Source: Bryobacterales bacterium (GTDB lineage Bacteria > Acidobacteriota > Terriglobia > Bryobacterales > Bryobacteraceae). From it: a stretch of 38,234 nucleotides of DNA. The notes beneath the pieces were generated by a model that saw only the letters and a list, made by a program, of their open reading frames with translations, was not told where the DNA came from and made no database searches. Below, piece by piece: positions 17,008 through 24,877 of this stretch. Both the position numbers and the translations under genes were made by a program. The stretch spans positions 1 to 38,234 of the forward strand of contig JAEUQG010000193.1 of assembly GCA_016789755.1 (NCBI GenBank). The letters are read 5' to 3'. Every line of letters begins with the position of its first letter. The stretch's first letter is position 1.

Positions 17008-18441
17008 TCACTCCGCGTCCTGATAATAGGCCCGCAGCCGCTCCATCTCCTTCTTCAACTCCGCGGTGACCTTGGCATACGCCGGATCGCCGTAGACGTT
17101 CTTCATCTCCCGCGGATCCTTCACCAGATCGAACATCTCCCACTCCGGCGGCGTCGGCTTGTCCACCGCGCCCTTCTTCCCTAACGCCTGCCCGTAATAG
17201 TAGATCAGCTTGTGCGTCTGCGACCGTACACCGTAGTGCGCCGTCACCGTGTGCCCGCCGCCCAAGTGCATCCAGTAGCGGTAGTACATCGTCTTGCGCC
17301 AATCCTTCGGCGTCTTCCCCGCCAGCAGCGAAGCGAAGCTCCGCCCCTGCATCTCCCCCGGAGTCTTCTGCCCGGCCAGTTCGAGGAACGTCGGCGCAAA
17401 GTCGATGTTCAGCACCATGTCCTTGTTCACCGAGCCCTTCTTGATTCCCTTCGGATAACGAATCAGGAACGGCATGCGGATCGTCTCCTCGTACATGAAG
17501 CGCTTATCGTACCAGCCGTGATCGCCCAGGAAGAACCCTTGATCCGACGTGTACACCACCAACGTATTCTGCGCCAGCCCTTCCTGATCCAGGTAATCGA
17601 GCAGCCGCCCCACGTTATCGTCCACGCTGCGCACGCAACGCAGGTAATCCTTGATGTAGAGCTGATAGGCCCACTTGCGCAGTTCCTTGCCCGTCAGACC
17701 CTCCGGCCGCGGCGTCTTCAGATCGGTCTCCGTGCTGTCGTCGCCAACGCGCAACGTGGCCCGCTGCGCCGCTTGAGAGCGCTTCGTCAAATCCTCATAC
17801 AGGTTGTCCGGCTCCGGAACGTTCTCATCCTTCAGCCAGTCTTTGTACTTCGGCGCGGGTTGCCAGGCACGATGCGGCGCCTTGTGGTGGCACATCACGA
17901 AGAACGGTTTCGTCTTGTCGCGCTTCTTCAGGAAATCGAGCGTGAAGTCCACGATGATATCCGTGCAATAGCCCTTGTGCTGCTGCTTGCCTTCGCGGGT
18001 GATAAACACAGGATCGTAGTAAGCCCCCTGGCCGGGAAGAATGTTCCAGTAATCGAAGCCCTGCGGCTCCGTCACCAGATGCCACTTGCCGATCATCGCC
18101 GTCTGATAGCCCGCGTTCTTCATGTGGTGCGCCAGATGCGCCTTCTTCGGATCCATCGAATCGTTCAACGTGTAGACGCCGTTCTTGTGGCTGTACTGTC
18201 CCGTGAGGATCGCCCCGCGGCTCGGCGTGCAGATCGAGTTGGTCACGAAGCAGTTGTCGAACCGCATCCCTTCCTTCGCCAGCCGGTCGATCTGCGGCGT
18301 CTCGTTGATCTTGCTCCCGTACGCGCTGATCGCATGCGAAGCATGGTCGTCCGACATGATGTAGAGAATGTTCGGCCGCGCGCTCTGCGCCCGCGCAAAC
18401 ATCGGAGTCAGTGCAGTCCAAAATAGATCCCGTCGTGTCAT
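17008..18441 (-). CDS. Sulfatase, Tat-exported
   Basis: A third type I sulfatase, 477 residues. The N-terminus MTRRDLFWTALTPMFARAQS is a probable Tat signal. Metal ligands Asp31-Asp32 lie in NILYIMSDDH; the formylglycine motif is Cys71-Thr-Pro-Ser-Arg75 (ICTPSRGAILTGQ); the second ligand region is YTSDQGFFLGDHG, and FFVMCHHKAPHR supplies active-site Lys and His. It resembles the mucin/heparan or arylsulfatase-like group common in Planctomycetes and Acidobacteria (DUF4976-type C-terminus: WEMFDLVKDPREMKNVY). It stands alone on its strand, facing the aldolase end to end, and diverges from the PQQ-propeller gene with only 51 bases between the starts. Confidence 0.94.
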   Translation of the reverse strand: MTRRDLFWTALTPMFARAQSARPNILYIMSDDHASHAISAYGSKINETPQIDRLAKEGMRFDNCFVTNSICTPSRGAILTGQYSHKNGVYTLNDSMDPKKAHLAHHMKNAGYQTAMIGKWHLVTEPQGFDYWNILPGQGAYYDPVFITREGKQQHKGYCTDIIVDFTLDFLKKRDKTKPFFVMCHHKAPHRAWQPAPKYKDWLKDENVPEPDNLYEDLTKRSQAAQRATLRVGDDSTETDLKTPRPEGLTGKELRKWAYQLYIKDYLRCVRSVDDNVGRLLDYLDQEGLAQNTLVVYTSDQGFFLGDHGWYDKRFMYEETIRMPFLIRYPKGIKKGSVNKDMVLNIDFAPTFLELAGQKTPGEMQGRSFASLLAGKTPKDWRKTMYYRYWMHLGGGHTVTAHYGVRSQTHKLIYYYGQALGKKGAVDKPTPPEWEMFDLVKDPREMKNVYGDPAYAKVTAELKKEMERLRAYYQDAE

Positions 18442-18492
18442 CGCACGATCAGTCTACCTCACACGCCGCGCTGAGGGTGGCATCATCGAAAG

Positions 18493-19797
18493 ATGCACAG
18501 CCTCGCGATTACTCTCCTCACCGTCTCCGCCGCCTTCGCCGAAGACTGGCCCGAATGGCGCGGCAAAGGCCGCACCGGCGAGTTTCGCGAAGAAGGCATC
18601 CTCGACCGCTTCCCTTCCACCGGACTCAAAGTCACCTGGCGCGTCCCCGTCCGCAGTTCCTTTGCCGGACCCGCGGTCGCCGACGGCCGCGTCTTCGTCC
18701 TCGATTGGACACCCGCTCAAACCAACCGCGGCACGGAGCGTGTCCTCGCCCTCGACGAAAAGACCGGCAAGACTCTCTGGACCCGCGAATGGCCCGCTAA
18801 CTACACCGGCCTGCAGGGCACTTACGCCATCGGCCCGCGCGCCACACCCACCGTCGACGGCGACCGCGTCTACGTGCTGGGCGCCATGGGAGCGCTTCAC
18901 TGCCTCCGCGTCACCGATGGCGAGATCCTCTGGAGCCGCGATTACGTCAAGGACTTCGGCACGAACGTCCCCGTCTGGGGCATGGCGGCGGCGCCGCTCA
19001 TTGCCGGCAATCGCCTCATCTGCCTCGCCGGCGGAGCGAACAACGGCAAAGTGATCGCCCTCGACAAGATGACCGGCAAGGAAGTCTGGCGCGCTCTCGA
19101 CAGCGATTCCGAACCCGGCTATAGCCCGCCGGTTCTGATCATGGCCGGAGGCCGCCAGCAACTCATCCAGTGGCACTCCACCGCTATCGCCTCGCTCGAT
19201 CCGGAAACGGGAAAGACCTACTGGCAACAGCCCTGGCGCATCAACCTCGCGCTCAATCCCTCCACGCCGGTCATGAGCGGACTGCGCCTCTTCTTCACTG
19301 CGTTCTACAACGGCCCGATGATGCTCACCCTCGACAGCGCGAAACCCGCGGCCACACTTGCCTGGAAGGGCAAGAGCGAAAGCGAGATCGACACCGACGG
19401 CTTGCACTCCATCATCGGCACTCCGGTCATCGATGGCGATTACCTCTACGGCGTGGACAGCTACGGCCAACTGCGCTGCCTCAACGCCAGGACCGGGGAG
19501 CGCATCTGGGAAACCTTCGCCGCCACCGGAGGCGTGAAAGCGCGCTGGGCCACAGCCCTCATCGTCAAGCACAAAGACCGCTACTTCCTCAACAACGATG
19601 CCGGCGATCTGATCCTCGCCCGCTTCACTCCCAAAGGCTACGAAGAGCTCAGCCGCGCGTTCCTCATCAAGCCCACCTCGAAACCCGGCAATCGCCGCGA
19701 GAAGGAGTTCGTCAACTGGTCGCACCCCGCCTACGCCAACGGCCACATCGTCGCCCGCAACGATGAGGAGATCATCCGCGCCTCGCTGGCGCGATAA
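18493..19797 (+). CDS. PQQ-binding-like beta-propeller repeat protein, secreted
   Basis: A 434-residue protein with a short signal peptide (MHSLAITLLTVSAAFA) followed by DWPEWRGKGRTGEF, the usual opening of outer-membrane-associated PQQ-like propellers in Acidobacteria and Planctomycetes. Repeated blade motifs include RVLALDEKTGKTLWTREW, GALHCLRVTDGEILWSRDY, KVIALDKMTGKEVWRAL and LRCLNARTGERIWETFAA. No dehydrogenase active site is evident, so it may be a scaffold or binding protein and need not use PQQ. It heads a plus-strand run with a zinc dehydrogenase (14 bases downstream) and an SDR, suggesting a link to sugar oxidation. No convincing promoter is seen in the 51-base gap upstream. Confidence 0.9.
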   Translation: MHSLAITLLTVSAAFAEDWPEWRGKGRTGEFREEGILDRFPSTGLKVTWRVPVRSSFAGPAVADGRVFVLDWTPAQTNRGTERVLALDEKTGKTLWTREWPANYTGLQGTYAIGPRATPTVDGDRVYVLGAMGALHCLRVTDGEILWSRDYVKDFGTNVPVWGMAAAPLIAGNRLICLAGGANNGKVIALDKMTGKEVWRALDSDSEPGYSPPVLIMAGGRQQLIQWHSTAIASLDPETGKTYWQQPWRINLALNPSTPVMSGLRLFFTAFYNGPMMLTLDSAKPAATLAWKGKSESEIDTDGLHSIIGTPVIDGDYLYGVDSYGQLRCLNARTGERIWETFAATGGVKARWATALIVKHKDRYFLNNDAGDLILARFTPKGYEELSRAFLIKPTSKPGNRREKEFVNWSHPAYANGHIVARNDEEIIRASLAR

Positions 19798-19811
19798 AAT
19801 CGGAGTCAGCA

Positions 19812-20843
19812 ATGAAAGCACTACTCCTCAAGCAGTACATGGAACTCGACTACTCCGATCAGCCCGAGCCGGCGATCGGCCCTGAAGATGTCCTCATCCG
19901 CGTGCGCGCCTGCGGCATCTGCGGCAGCGACATCCACGGACTCGACGGCTCCACCGGACGCCGTGTTCCGCCACTCATCATGGGCCACGAAGCGGCGGGC
20001 GTGATCGAATCCACTGGCGCCGCCGTCACCGAGTGGAAGCCCGGCGACCGGGTTACCTTCGATTCCATGGTCTCCTGCGGCAAATGCCACTTCTGCAAGC
20101 GCGGCGAGATCAACCTCTGCGATGCCCGCCAGGTGCTGGGCGTCTCCACCGGCGAATACCGCCGCCACGGCGCCTTTGCCGAATACGTCTCCGTCCCGCA
20201 GCGCATTCTCTACCGCCTGCCCGACAACGTGCCCTTCGAACACGCCGCCATGATTGAACCCATCTCCGTCGCCGTGCACGCCGTCAACGTCACGCCCATC
20301 GAGATGGGCGACACGGCGGTTGTCGTCGGCAGCGGCATGATCGGCCTGCTCACCATCCAAGCCGCGCGGGTGGCTGGATGCACGCGCGTCTTCGCCGTCG
20401 ATCTCGACGATGCCAAGCTCGCCCTTGCCAAGGAACTCGGCGCCGATGATGCCTTCAACCCCAAGAACTGCGACGTCGTGGCCGAGATCCTCGCCCGTAC
20501 CGGCGGACGCGGCGCCGATGTCGTGCTCGAAGCCGTCGGTGCAACTGAGCCCATCAAGACCGCCATCGCCGTCGTCCGCAAAGGCGGCACCGTCACGCTG
20601 ATCGGCAACATCACCCCGAAGATCGATCTCAACCTGCAGGCCGTTGTCACACGCGAGATCCGTCTGCAAGGCACCTGCGGCTCCTGCGGCGAATACCCCG
20701 CCTGTATCGACCTGCTCAGCCGCGGCCTGGTGAAAGTGGAACCCTTCATCAGCGCCAAAGCCCCGCTGGCCGAAGGAGCAAGCTGGTTCAACCGGCTCTA
20801 CAACCACGAGCCCAACCTGATGAAAGTGATCTTGCAGCCGTAG
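19812..20843 (+). CDS. Zinc-dependent alcohol/polyol dehydrogenase (MDR superfamily)
   Basis: A 343-residue medium-chain dehydrogenase, NAD(P)-dependent, of the sorbitol/threonine/galactitol-phosphate dehydrogenase type. Catalytic zinc ligands are Cys37 (CGICGSDIHG) and the His59-Glu60 pair (MGHEAAG). Structural zinc ligands are Cys89, Cys92, Cys95 and Cys103 (CGKCHFCKRGEINLC). The Rossmann nucleotide site is VVGSGMIGLLTIQAAR, followed by acidic Val-Asp at the end of beta-2, which favours NAD. The start ATG has GGAG eight bases ahead. It sits between the PQQ protein and an SDR in one probable operon and likely oxidises a polyol or sugar acid; the substrate is not determinable here. Confidence 0.93.
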   Translation: MKALLLKQYMELDYSDQPEPAIGPEDVLIRVRACGICGSDIHGLDGSTGRRVPPLIMGHEAAGVIESTGAAVTEWKPGDRVTFDSMVSCGKCHFCKRGEINLCDARQVLGVSTGEYRRHGAFAEYVSVPQRILYRLPDNVPFEHAAMIEPISVAVHAVNVTPIEMGDTAVVVGSGMIGLLTIQAARVAGCTRVFAVDLDDAKLALAKELGADDAFNPKNCDVVAEILARTGGRGADVVLEAVGATEPIKTAIAVVRKGGTVTLIGNITPKIDLNLQAVVTREIRLQGTCGSCGEYPACIDLLSRGLVKVEPFISAKAPLAEGASWFNRLYNHEPNLMKVILQP

Positions 20844-20867
20844 GCCGCATCTGAGGAGACACACAAC

Positions 20868-21656
20868 ATGAGTTCCCCATTCTTCGACCTCACCGGACGT
20901 GTGGCCGTCGTCACCGGCGCCAGCCGCGGACTCGGCCAGTATTTCGGGCGCGCCCTGGCCAAAGCCGGCGCCGATCTCATCATCACCAGCCGCACTGTCG
21001 AATCGTGCAAGCCGTTCCAGGCCGAGATCGAAGCCCTCGGCCGCAAGGCGTATCCCATCGCGCTCGACGTGCGCAACTACGAGTCGATTCAGAAGTTCGC
21101 CGAAGAGGCTGCCAAGGCGTATCCGAAGATCGACATCCTGGTGAACAACGCCGGCTGCAACGTGCGCAAGCCGGCGCTCGATGTCACCTGGGACGATTGG
21201 AACCTGGTGCTCGAAACCAACCTCCGCGGCACGTTCTTCGTGGCCCAGGCCATCGCCCGCCTGATGATCCCCAACGGTTACGGGCGCATCATCAATATCG
21301 GTTCGGTGACCAGCGTGTTCGGCTACGCCGGGCTGTCGCCTTACACCGCGAGCCGCGGCGGCGTGAAGCAGCTCACCATGAGCCTGGCCGACGATTGGGG
21401 CCAGCACGGCGTCACCGTCAATTGCCTCGCCCCGGGCTGGTTCCGCACCGAGCAGAACAAGGTTCTGTATGAGAACCAGGAGTGGCTCGCCTACATCTGC
21501 GACCGCATCCCCGTGAAGCGCCCGGGCGCCCCCAACGATCTCGACGGAGCGGTGGTGTTCCTTGCCTCCGAAGAGAGCCGTTACATCACCGGCCAGACGC
21601 TGCTGGTGGATGGAGGCATCTCCACCGGAGCCACGAAAGCTACCGTCAAGAAGTAG
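20868..21656 (+). CDS. SDR family oxidoreductase (gluconate 5-dehydrogenase-like), YxxxR active site
   Basis: A 262-residue short-chain dehydrogenase. The cofactor loop is TGASRGLG (residues 16-23); NNAG is at 93-96, the catalytic Asn at 118, Ser146 in IGSVTS and Tyr159. The position four after Tyr, normally Lys (YxxxK), is Arg163: the codon is cgc in YTASRGG. The rest matches the 2-deoxy-gluconate / gluconate 5-dehydrogenase group, including the C-terminal GQTLLVDGG motif. A GAGGAG ribosome site lies nine bases before the ATG. It is the last gene of the PQQ-dehydrogenase run and probably acts with the preceding MDR on the same sugar or sugar acid. The Arg may be a clade feature and not an inactivating change. 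Confidence 0.93.
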   Translation: MSSPFFDLTGRVAVVTGASRGLGQYFGRALAKAGADLIITSRTVESCKPFQAEIEALGRKAYPIALDVRNYESIQKFAEEAAKAYPKIDILVNNAGCNVRKPALDVTWDDWNLVLETNLRGTFFVAQAIARLMIPNGYGRIINIGSVTSVFGYAGLSPYTASRGGVKQLTMSLADDWGQHGVTVNCLAPGWFRTEQNKVLYENQEWLAYICDRIPVKRPGAPNDLDGAVVFLASEESRYITGQTLLVDGGISTGATKATVKK

Positions 21657-21692
21657 CCGATCTGCCGGAGTTCGCAGCCATCCAGCTAGGAG

Positions 21693-22053
21693 TCAGCCAA
21701 CCCCAAGCCTTAGTACTCTTACCCGGTGAGCGTTGGACACGCTTGCCAGCCGGCGGTCAAAAGTAACGAGAACCGCATCATGCAGGCTGGCCAGTATGAG
21801 ATAGACATGCTGCGCATCAGCCAGCAATTGGGAAAGCAGCCCCGCGGCTTCGGATGGGCTTTTCGCTGCCCGCGAGCACCACGGGAATCGAGGAGAGCCG
21901 GATGAATCCGAGCTGAGTCAGGGCACAAGTGGCCCAACGGTTCCGCGCAGACACAGCTTTCACCGCGGCCCGATGAAACTGGTGATTCGGCCATGCAATC
22001 GCCAGCAGGACGTTCACGTCCAACAGCAGCAAATCAGAGGAGGCCTTCTTCAT
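21693..22053 (-). pseudogene. VapC-like PIN-domain toxin, frameshifted and internally deleted
   Basis: A decayed PIN-domain RNase. The reading frame from the ATG at 22053 gives LLLLDVNVLLAIAWPNHQFH (the first acidic residue of the PIN site), then RWATCALTQLGFIRLSS, both characteristic of VapC. Near 21860-21875 the frame shifts: the homologous continuation SPSEAAGLLSQLLADAQHVY is only found in another frame and runs on to LHDAVLVTFDRRLASV, ending at the TGA at 21693-21695. Between the LLADAQ segment and the LVTFDRR segment roughly 35-40 residues expected in the family, including a central acidic residue, are missing. So there are at least two lesions. The start overlaps the antitoxin gene by 20 bases, as in intact vapBC operons. 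Confidence 0.8.
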
Positions 22054-22273
22054 CGATCGCCCGCTGTATCCGGGAAGCCGCAATCATAGGAGCATTCGCT
22101 GGAACGTCGAACACAGGGAATCGGCTCTTCGCGCGGCGGGTTGACGTATCGGACGGTTTCAGACCCCGGCGCGCCAGCAGCGATAGAACCTTCCCCAACC
22201 GTTCACCGGAAGTGCGGGACAAGTGAACGGCGGCCTCATACACATCGTCGTCTAACGTAACTGTTGTCCTCAT
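22034..22273 (-). CDS. VapB-like antitoxin (ribbon-helix-helix), intact
   Basis: A 79-residue antitoxin. The N-terminus MRTTVTLDDDVYEAAVHLSR is a ribbon-helix-helix DNA-binding unit, followed by SGERLGKVLSLLARRGL; the C-terminal tail FPVFDVPANAPMIAASRI is the kind that fills the active site of the partner PIN toxin. The reading frame is complete. A longer frame to 22336 exists, but the ATG at 22273 fits the family start. The partner VapC downstream is broken, so this is an orphan antitoxin that may still act as a repressor or protect against a related toxin elsewhere. It would normally autorepress the operon. Confidence 0.85.
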   Translation of the reverse strand: MRTTVTLDDDVYEAAVHLSRTSGERLGKVLSLLARRGLKPSDTSTRRAKSRFPVFDVPANAPMIAASRIQRAIDEEGLL

Positions 22274-22287
22274 CGAATTCTCAGCGT

Positions 22288-22311
22288 GATACACCGATAC
22301 ACTACTGTCAA
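22288..22311 (-). promoter_or_regulatory. Putative promoter/operator of the vapB-like antitoxin
   Basis: On the minus strand a perfect TTGACA (22311-22306) is followed by two direct copies of GTGTATC (22302-22296 and 22294-22288) spaced by one base, just ahead of the antitoxin ATG. Ribbon-helix-helix repressors often bind short direct repeats. A good -10 box at the standard distance is not evident, so only the repeat pair and the -35-like box are firm. Confidence 0.4.
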
Positions 22312-22316
22312 TCTCG

Positions 22317-23018
22317 CTACTTGCGCAGACGAACATTCGACAGGAAAGCCAACTGGAACGTGTGATTGTTCTCCAGCACGCGGCCGTTGCGCTGCAGCAG
22401 GCGCTGGTTCATGTAACCGATCTCCACGTTGCCGTACTTGCCCGTCTTGTATCCCAACGCAGCGTAGGCGCGGTTGTGATCGTATACGTTCGCCCCATGG
22501 TTGCCGCCGAAGTGCAACAGGATCTCGTCGTAGGCGGCGAAGAACCATGGGCTCTGTTTCTTCAGCGGCACCGTCATCTTCACGAAGTAGCGGAAACGGT
22601 TCTGATAGCGGTAGGGCGCGCCGCGCACTTCGATGAAGCGCTGCTCCACGCGGTAGCGCTGCGTGAAATCGACACGGCCCGCGGAATGCTTCAGCAACAC
22701 CTGCTGGAACAGACGCTGCTCGCCGAACGGATAGGCCGCCGGATAGTCGCCGTAGCGATGGGTCTTCACGTAGGTGTAGCCCGCCGTCAGCATCACGTTC
22801 GGATGCACGTTGAAATTTATCCCCGGCCGTAGCAGCAATTGCTGCCAGCGGCTGGCGAAGTCGTGCCTGCGCCACTGCCCGTCGAAGTGCACACCCCAAC
22901 GCTTCGAAACCAGGTGGTCGCCGAAGTACATGAACCAGCCGTTGAAGTTGGTGTCCGTCACACGGCCGGTCTGCGCCTCCAACGAGGCAGCCAGGAGAAG
23001 TAAGAGAAGTGCCCGCAA
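22317..23018 (-). CDS. DUF2490 family outer-membrane protein
   Basis: A 233-residue protein with a hydrophobic N-terminal signal (MRALLLLLLAASLEAQ) and alternating-pattern beta strands rich in Trp, Tyr and Arg, ending in LAFLSNVRLRK. Strand motifs such as KRWGVHFDGQWRRHDF, LLRPGINFNVHPNVMLTAGY and VDFTQRYRVEQRF place it in DUF2490, a predicted outer-membrane beta barrel of unknown role. The only sensible start is a TTG at 23018, because the TAG of the preceding response regulator lies in the same frame four codons upstream. It is the third gene of the histidine kinase / regulator operon, so it may be sensed by or serve that system. Confidence 0.88.
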   Translation of the reverse strand: MRALLLLLLAASLEAQTGRVTDTNFNGWFMYFGDHLVSKRWGVHFDGQWRRHDFASRWQQLLLRPGINFNVHPNVMLTAGYTYVKTHRYGDYPAAYPFGEQRLFQQVLLKHSAGRVDFTQRYRVEQRFIEVRGAPYRYQNRFRYFVKMTVPLKKQSPWFFAAYDEILLHFGGNHGANVYDHNRAYAALGYKTGKYGNVEIGYMNQRLLQRNGRVLENNHTFQLAFLSNVRLRK

Positions 23019-23027
23019 GCACCCATT

Positions 23028-23714
23028 CTACCCGAGCAACTTGTAGCCGCCGCGGTGTACGGTGACAATCCACTTCGGCTCAGCGGCGTCATCCTCGATC
23101 TTTTGCCGCAACTTAGCGATGTGATTGTCCACGGTCCGGGTGAGCGGATAGTGTGTGATTCCCCAAACGTGTTCGAGCAATTGTTCGCGGGTCACGGTCT
23201 CGCCGCGGTGCTTGAGGAAGTAGCGGAGGATCTCGAATTCGCGGTGGGTCAGGGCGAGGGGTTCGCCGCCGCGGGTGGCCACGAAGTTGCGGAAGTCGAG
23301 TGAGATGTCGCCCAATTGCGCGGTTTCGAGGGGCGCGGCCTGCGCGGTGCGGCGCAAGTGCGCCTTCACGCGAGCGGTCAGTTGGCGGATGGAGAAAGGC
23401 TTCGTCACGTAGTCGTCGGCGCCTTGCTCCAGCCCTTCGATGATGTCCTGTTCCTGGCTGCGCGCGGTCACCATCAGGATGGGCATCCGCATGCCGCGGG
23501 AGCGCAGCGTGCGGCAGACAGTGAGCCCATCCATGCCCGGGAGCATCACGTCGAGCAGGATGAGGTCCGGAGTATCGCGTTCCGCCAGGGCCAGTCCTTC
23601 GTTGCCATCGCGCGCGACAGTGACAGCGAAGCCCTCGAACTCGAAGTTGTCCTTCAGCCCTTCGGCCAGATGGACCTCATCCTCGACGATCAGCAGTTTC
23701 GGCGGTTTCTCCAT
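23028..23714 (-). CDS. OmpR/PhoB-family response regulator
   Basis: A 228-residue two-component regulator. The receiver domain (residues ~6-120) shows the acidic pair VEDE, phospho-acceptor Asp in LILLDVMLPGMDG (about residue 55), Thr in VTARS and Lys in VTKPFS. The C-terminal winged helix (~130-227) contains LTHREFEILRYFLKHRGETV, LLEHVWG, TRTVDNHIAKLRQKIE and the wing IVTVHRGGYKLLG. It is cytoplasmic and would bind DNA as a dimer after phosphorylation. The gene overlaps the 3' end of the histidine kinase gene by 38 bases, a strong sign that they are a pair. Confidence 0.96.
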   Translation of the reverse strand: MEKPPKLLIVEDEVHLAEGLKDNFEFEGFAVTVARDGNEGLALAERDTPDLILLDVMLPGMDGLTVCRTLRSRGMRMPILMVTARSQEQDIIEGLEQGADDYVTKPFSIRQLTARVKAHLRRTAQAAPLETAQLGDISLDFRNFVATRGGEPLALTHREFEILRYFLKHRGETVTREQLLEHVWGITHYPLTRTVDNHIAKLRQKIEDDAAEPKWIVTVHRGGYKLLG

Positions 23715-24798
23715 GGTTAGCCCAAGGCAGCAGAATGGTGAAGCGGCTCCCGCGCCCCGGTTCGCTCCACACCGCGATGCGCCCCTTGTGCGCCTTCACA
23801 ATGCGGCCGGCGATGGCCAATCCTAATCCTGCCCCTTTTGTATTGTGCGCCAAACCGTGGTTGGCGCGGTAGAACTTGTCGAAGATACGCTGCTGGTCTT
23901 CTTCGGCGATGCCGATGCCTTCGTCCTCGACCGAGATGGCCACCTGGCCTTTTTCCCATCCGGCACGGAGTGTAATCTCCTTGCGTTCCGGCGAGTATTT
24001 GAGGGCGTTCGAGAGCAGGTTGCCGACGGCCTGTTCGATCGCCTTGCGGTCGAGTTGCAGCAGCGGCAGGGTTTCGGGCAGGTCGACGTGGAGGCGGCCG
24101 CCGGCCAGTTCCACCTGGCGGCGGAATGGGTAGCTCACCTCTTCCAGCATCTCGATGACATTGACGGGCTGGAAGTGGAATTGGATGGCCTGGCTTTCCA
24201 TGCGGGCGAAGTCGAGCACATCTTCGATCAACTGGCCGAGCCGCTGCGATTCGGAGTAGATGACGCGGTGGTAATCGGCGAGCTTCTTCTCGTCGCGCAC
24301 GCGCCCGGATTCGAGCGTTTCGGCGTACATCTGGATGGTGGCGAGCGGGGTCTTCATCTCATGCGAGACGTTGGAGACGAAGGCCGATTTCATCTGTGCC
24401 AGCTTCGATTCGCGGTAGGCCGTGCGATAGGTGAGCCCGGCGCCGAGGAAGAGGCCGGTGATGAGGAAGGCGGAGAGCAGGATGCCGTATTGATACTGTT
24501 CGCGGGCGAGGGTGGAGACGCTGCCCTTGGGAGTGGCCGGCTTGGATTGCTTGTCGGGGAAGACTGGCAGCGGAGCAGGGCCGCAGGTGTTGGTGGGGAA
24601 GGAGAATATGCGGTCCATGTACTGCGGCCGCACTTCAAAGGTGGATGGCGGCGGAGTCTGCAGGCCGGCGCGGGCGAGGGCACGTTCGGCAGCCTCCAGG
24701 CGGTTCAAGGTGCGGAACTGCACGCCCACCAGGGCGAGCGATCCCACGGTAAGCAGGCATTGGAACACAAGTGTGCGATTGCGCCACCAGGCACCCAT
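23677..24798 (-). CDS. Membrane sensor histidine kinase
   Basis: A 373-residue kinase with two transmembrane helices: TM1 near residues 9-26 and TM2 near 107-127 (YGILLSAFLITGLFLGAGL). They flank a ~80-residue periplasmic loop that is proline-rich and matches no sensor domain I know. There is no HAMP domain. The dimerisation/phospho-acceptor block is FVSNVSHEMKTPLATIQMYA, with the His in SHEMKTP. The ATPase domain has the N box LLSNALKYSPERK, G1 VEDEGIGIAEEDQQRIFDKF and G2 GAGLGLAIAGRI. It phosphorylates the adjoining OmpR-type regulator. TAGAAT lies six bases before the ATG and could be a -10 for a leaderless transcript, but no -35 is evident. Confidence 0.95.
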   Translation of the reverse strand: MGAWWRNRTLVFQCLLTVGSLALVGVQFRTLNRLEAAERALARAGLQTPPPSTFEVRPQYMDRIFSFPTNTCGPAPLPVFPDKQSKPATPKGSVSTLAREQYQYGILLSAFLITGLFLGAGLTYRTAYRESKLAQMKSAFVSNVSHEMKTPLATIQMYAETLESGRVRDEKKLADYHRVIYSESQRLGQLIEDVLDFARMESQAIQFHFQPVNVIEMLEEVSYPFRRQVELAGGRLHVDLPETLPLLQLDRKAIEQAVGNLLSNALKYSPERKEITLRAGWEKGQVAISVEDEGIGIAEEDQQRIFDKFYRANHGLAHNTKGAGLGLAIAGRIVKAHKGRIAVWSEPGRGSRFTILLPWANHGETAETADRRG

Positions 24799-24877
24799 GC
24801 TTCGATTCTAAAGGGGATTCCGCAAGGGATGGCGGAGCAAGACAACTTTTTACAGGGCGCTCTTATGTTGGAGACTC

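Larger units (their letters stand above)
20800..23300. other. Switch of strand composition (C-rich to G-rich plus strand)
   Basis: Hand counts of single 60-base lines on the plus strand give C:G of 30:1 at 3661, 29:13 at 8101, 31:10 at 10741, 20:18 at 21121, 22:18 at 22621, 15:28 at 23221, 9:32 at 36601 and 11:28 at 37681. The bias holds in genes on both strands, so it is not caused by gene direction. The sign changes at roughly 21-23 kb. No cluster of DnaA boxes was found there. The call covers the transition zone only; its edges are approximate. Confidence 0.65.

Noticed and set aside
21657..22316. Origin of replication in the VapBC remnant region
   Set aside because: It lies in the skew-switch zone, but I see no DnaA-box cluster, AT-rich unwinding element or origin genes, so only the skew itself is reported.
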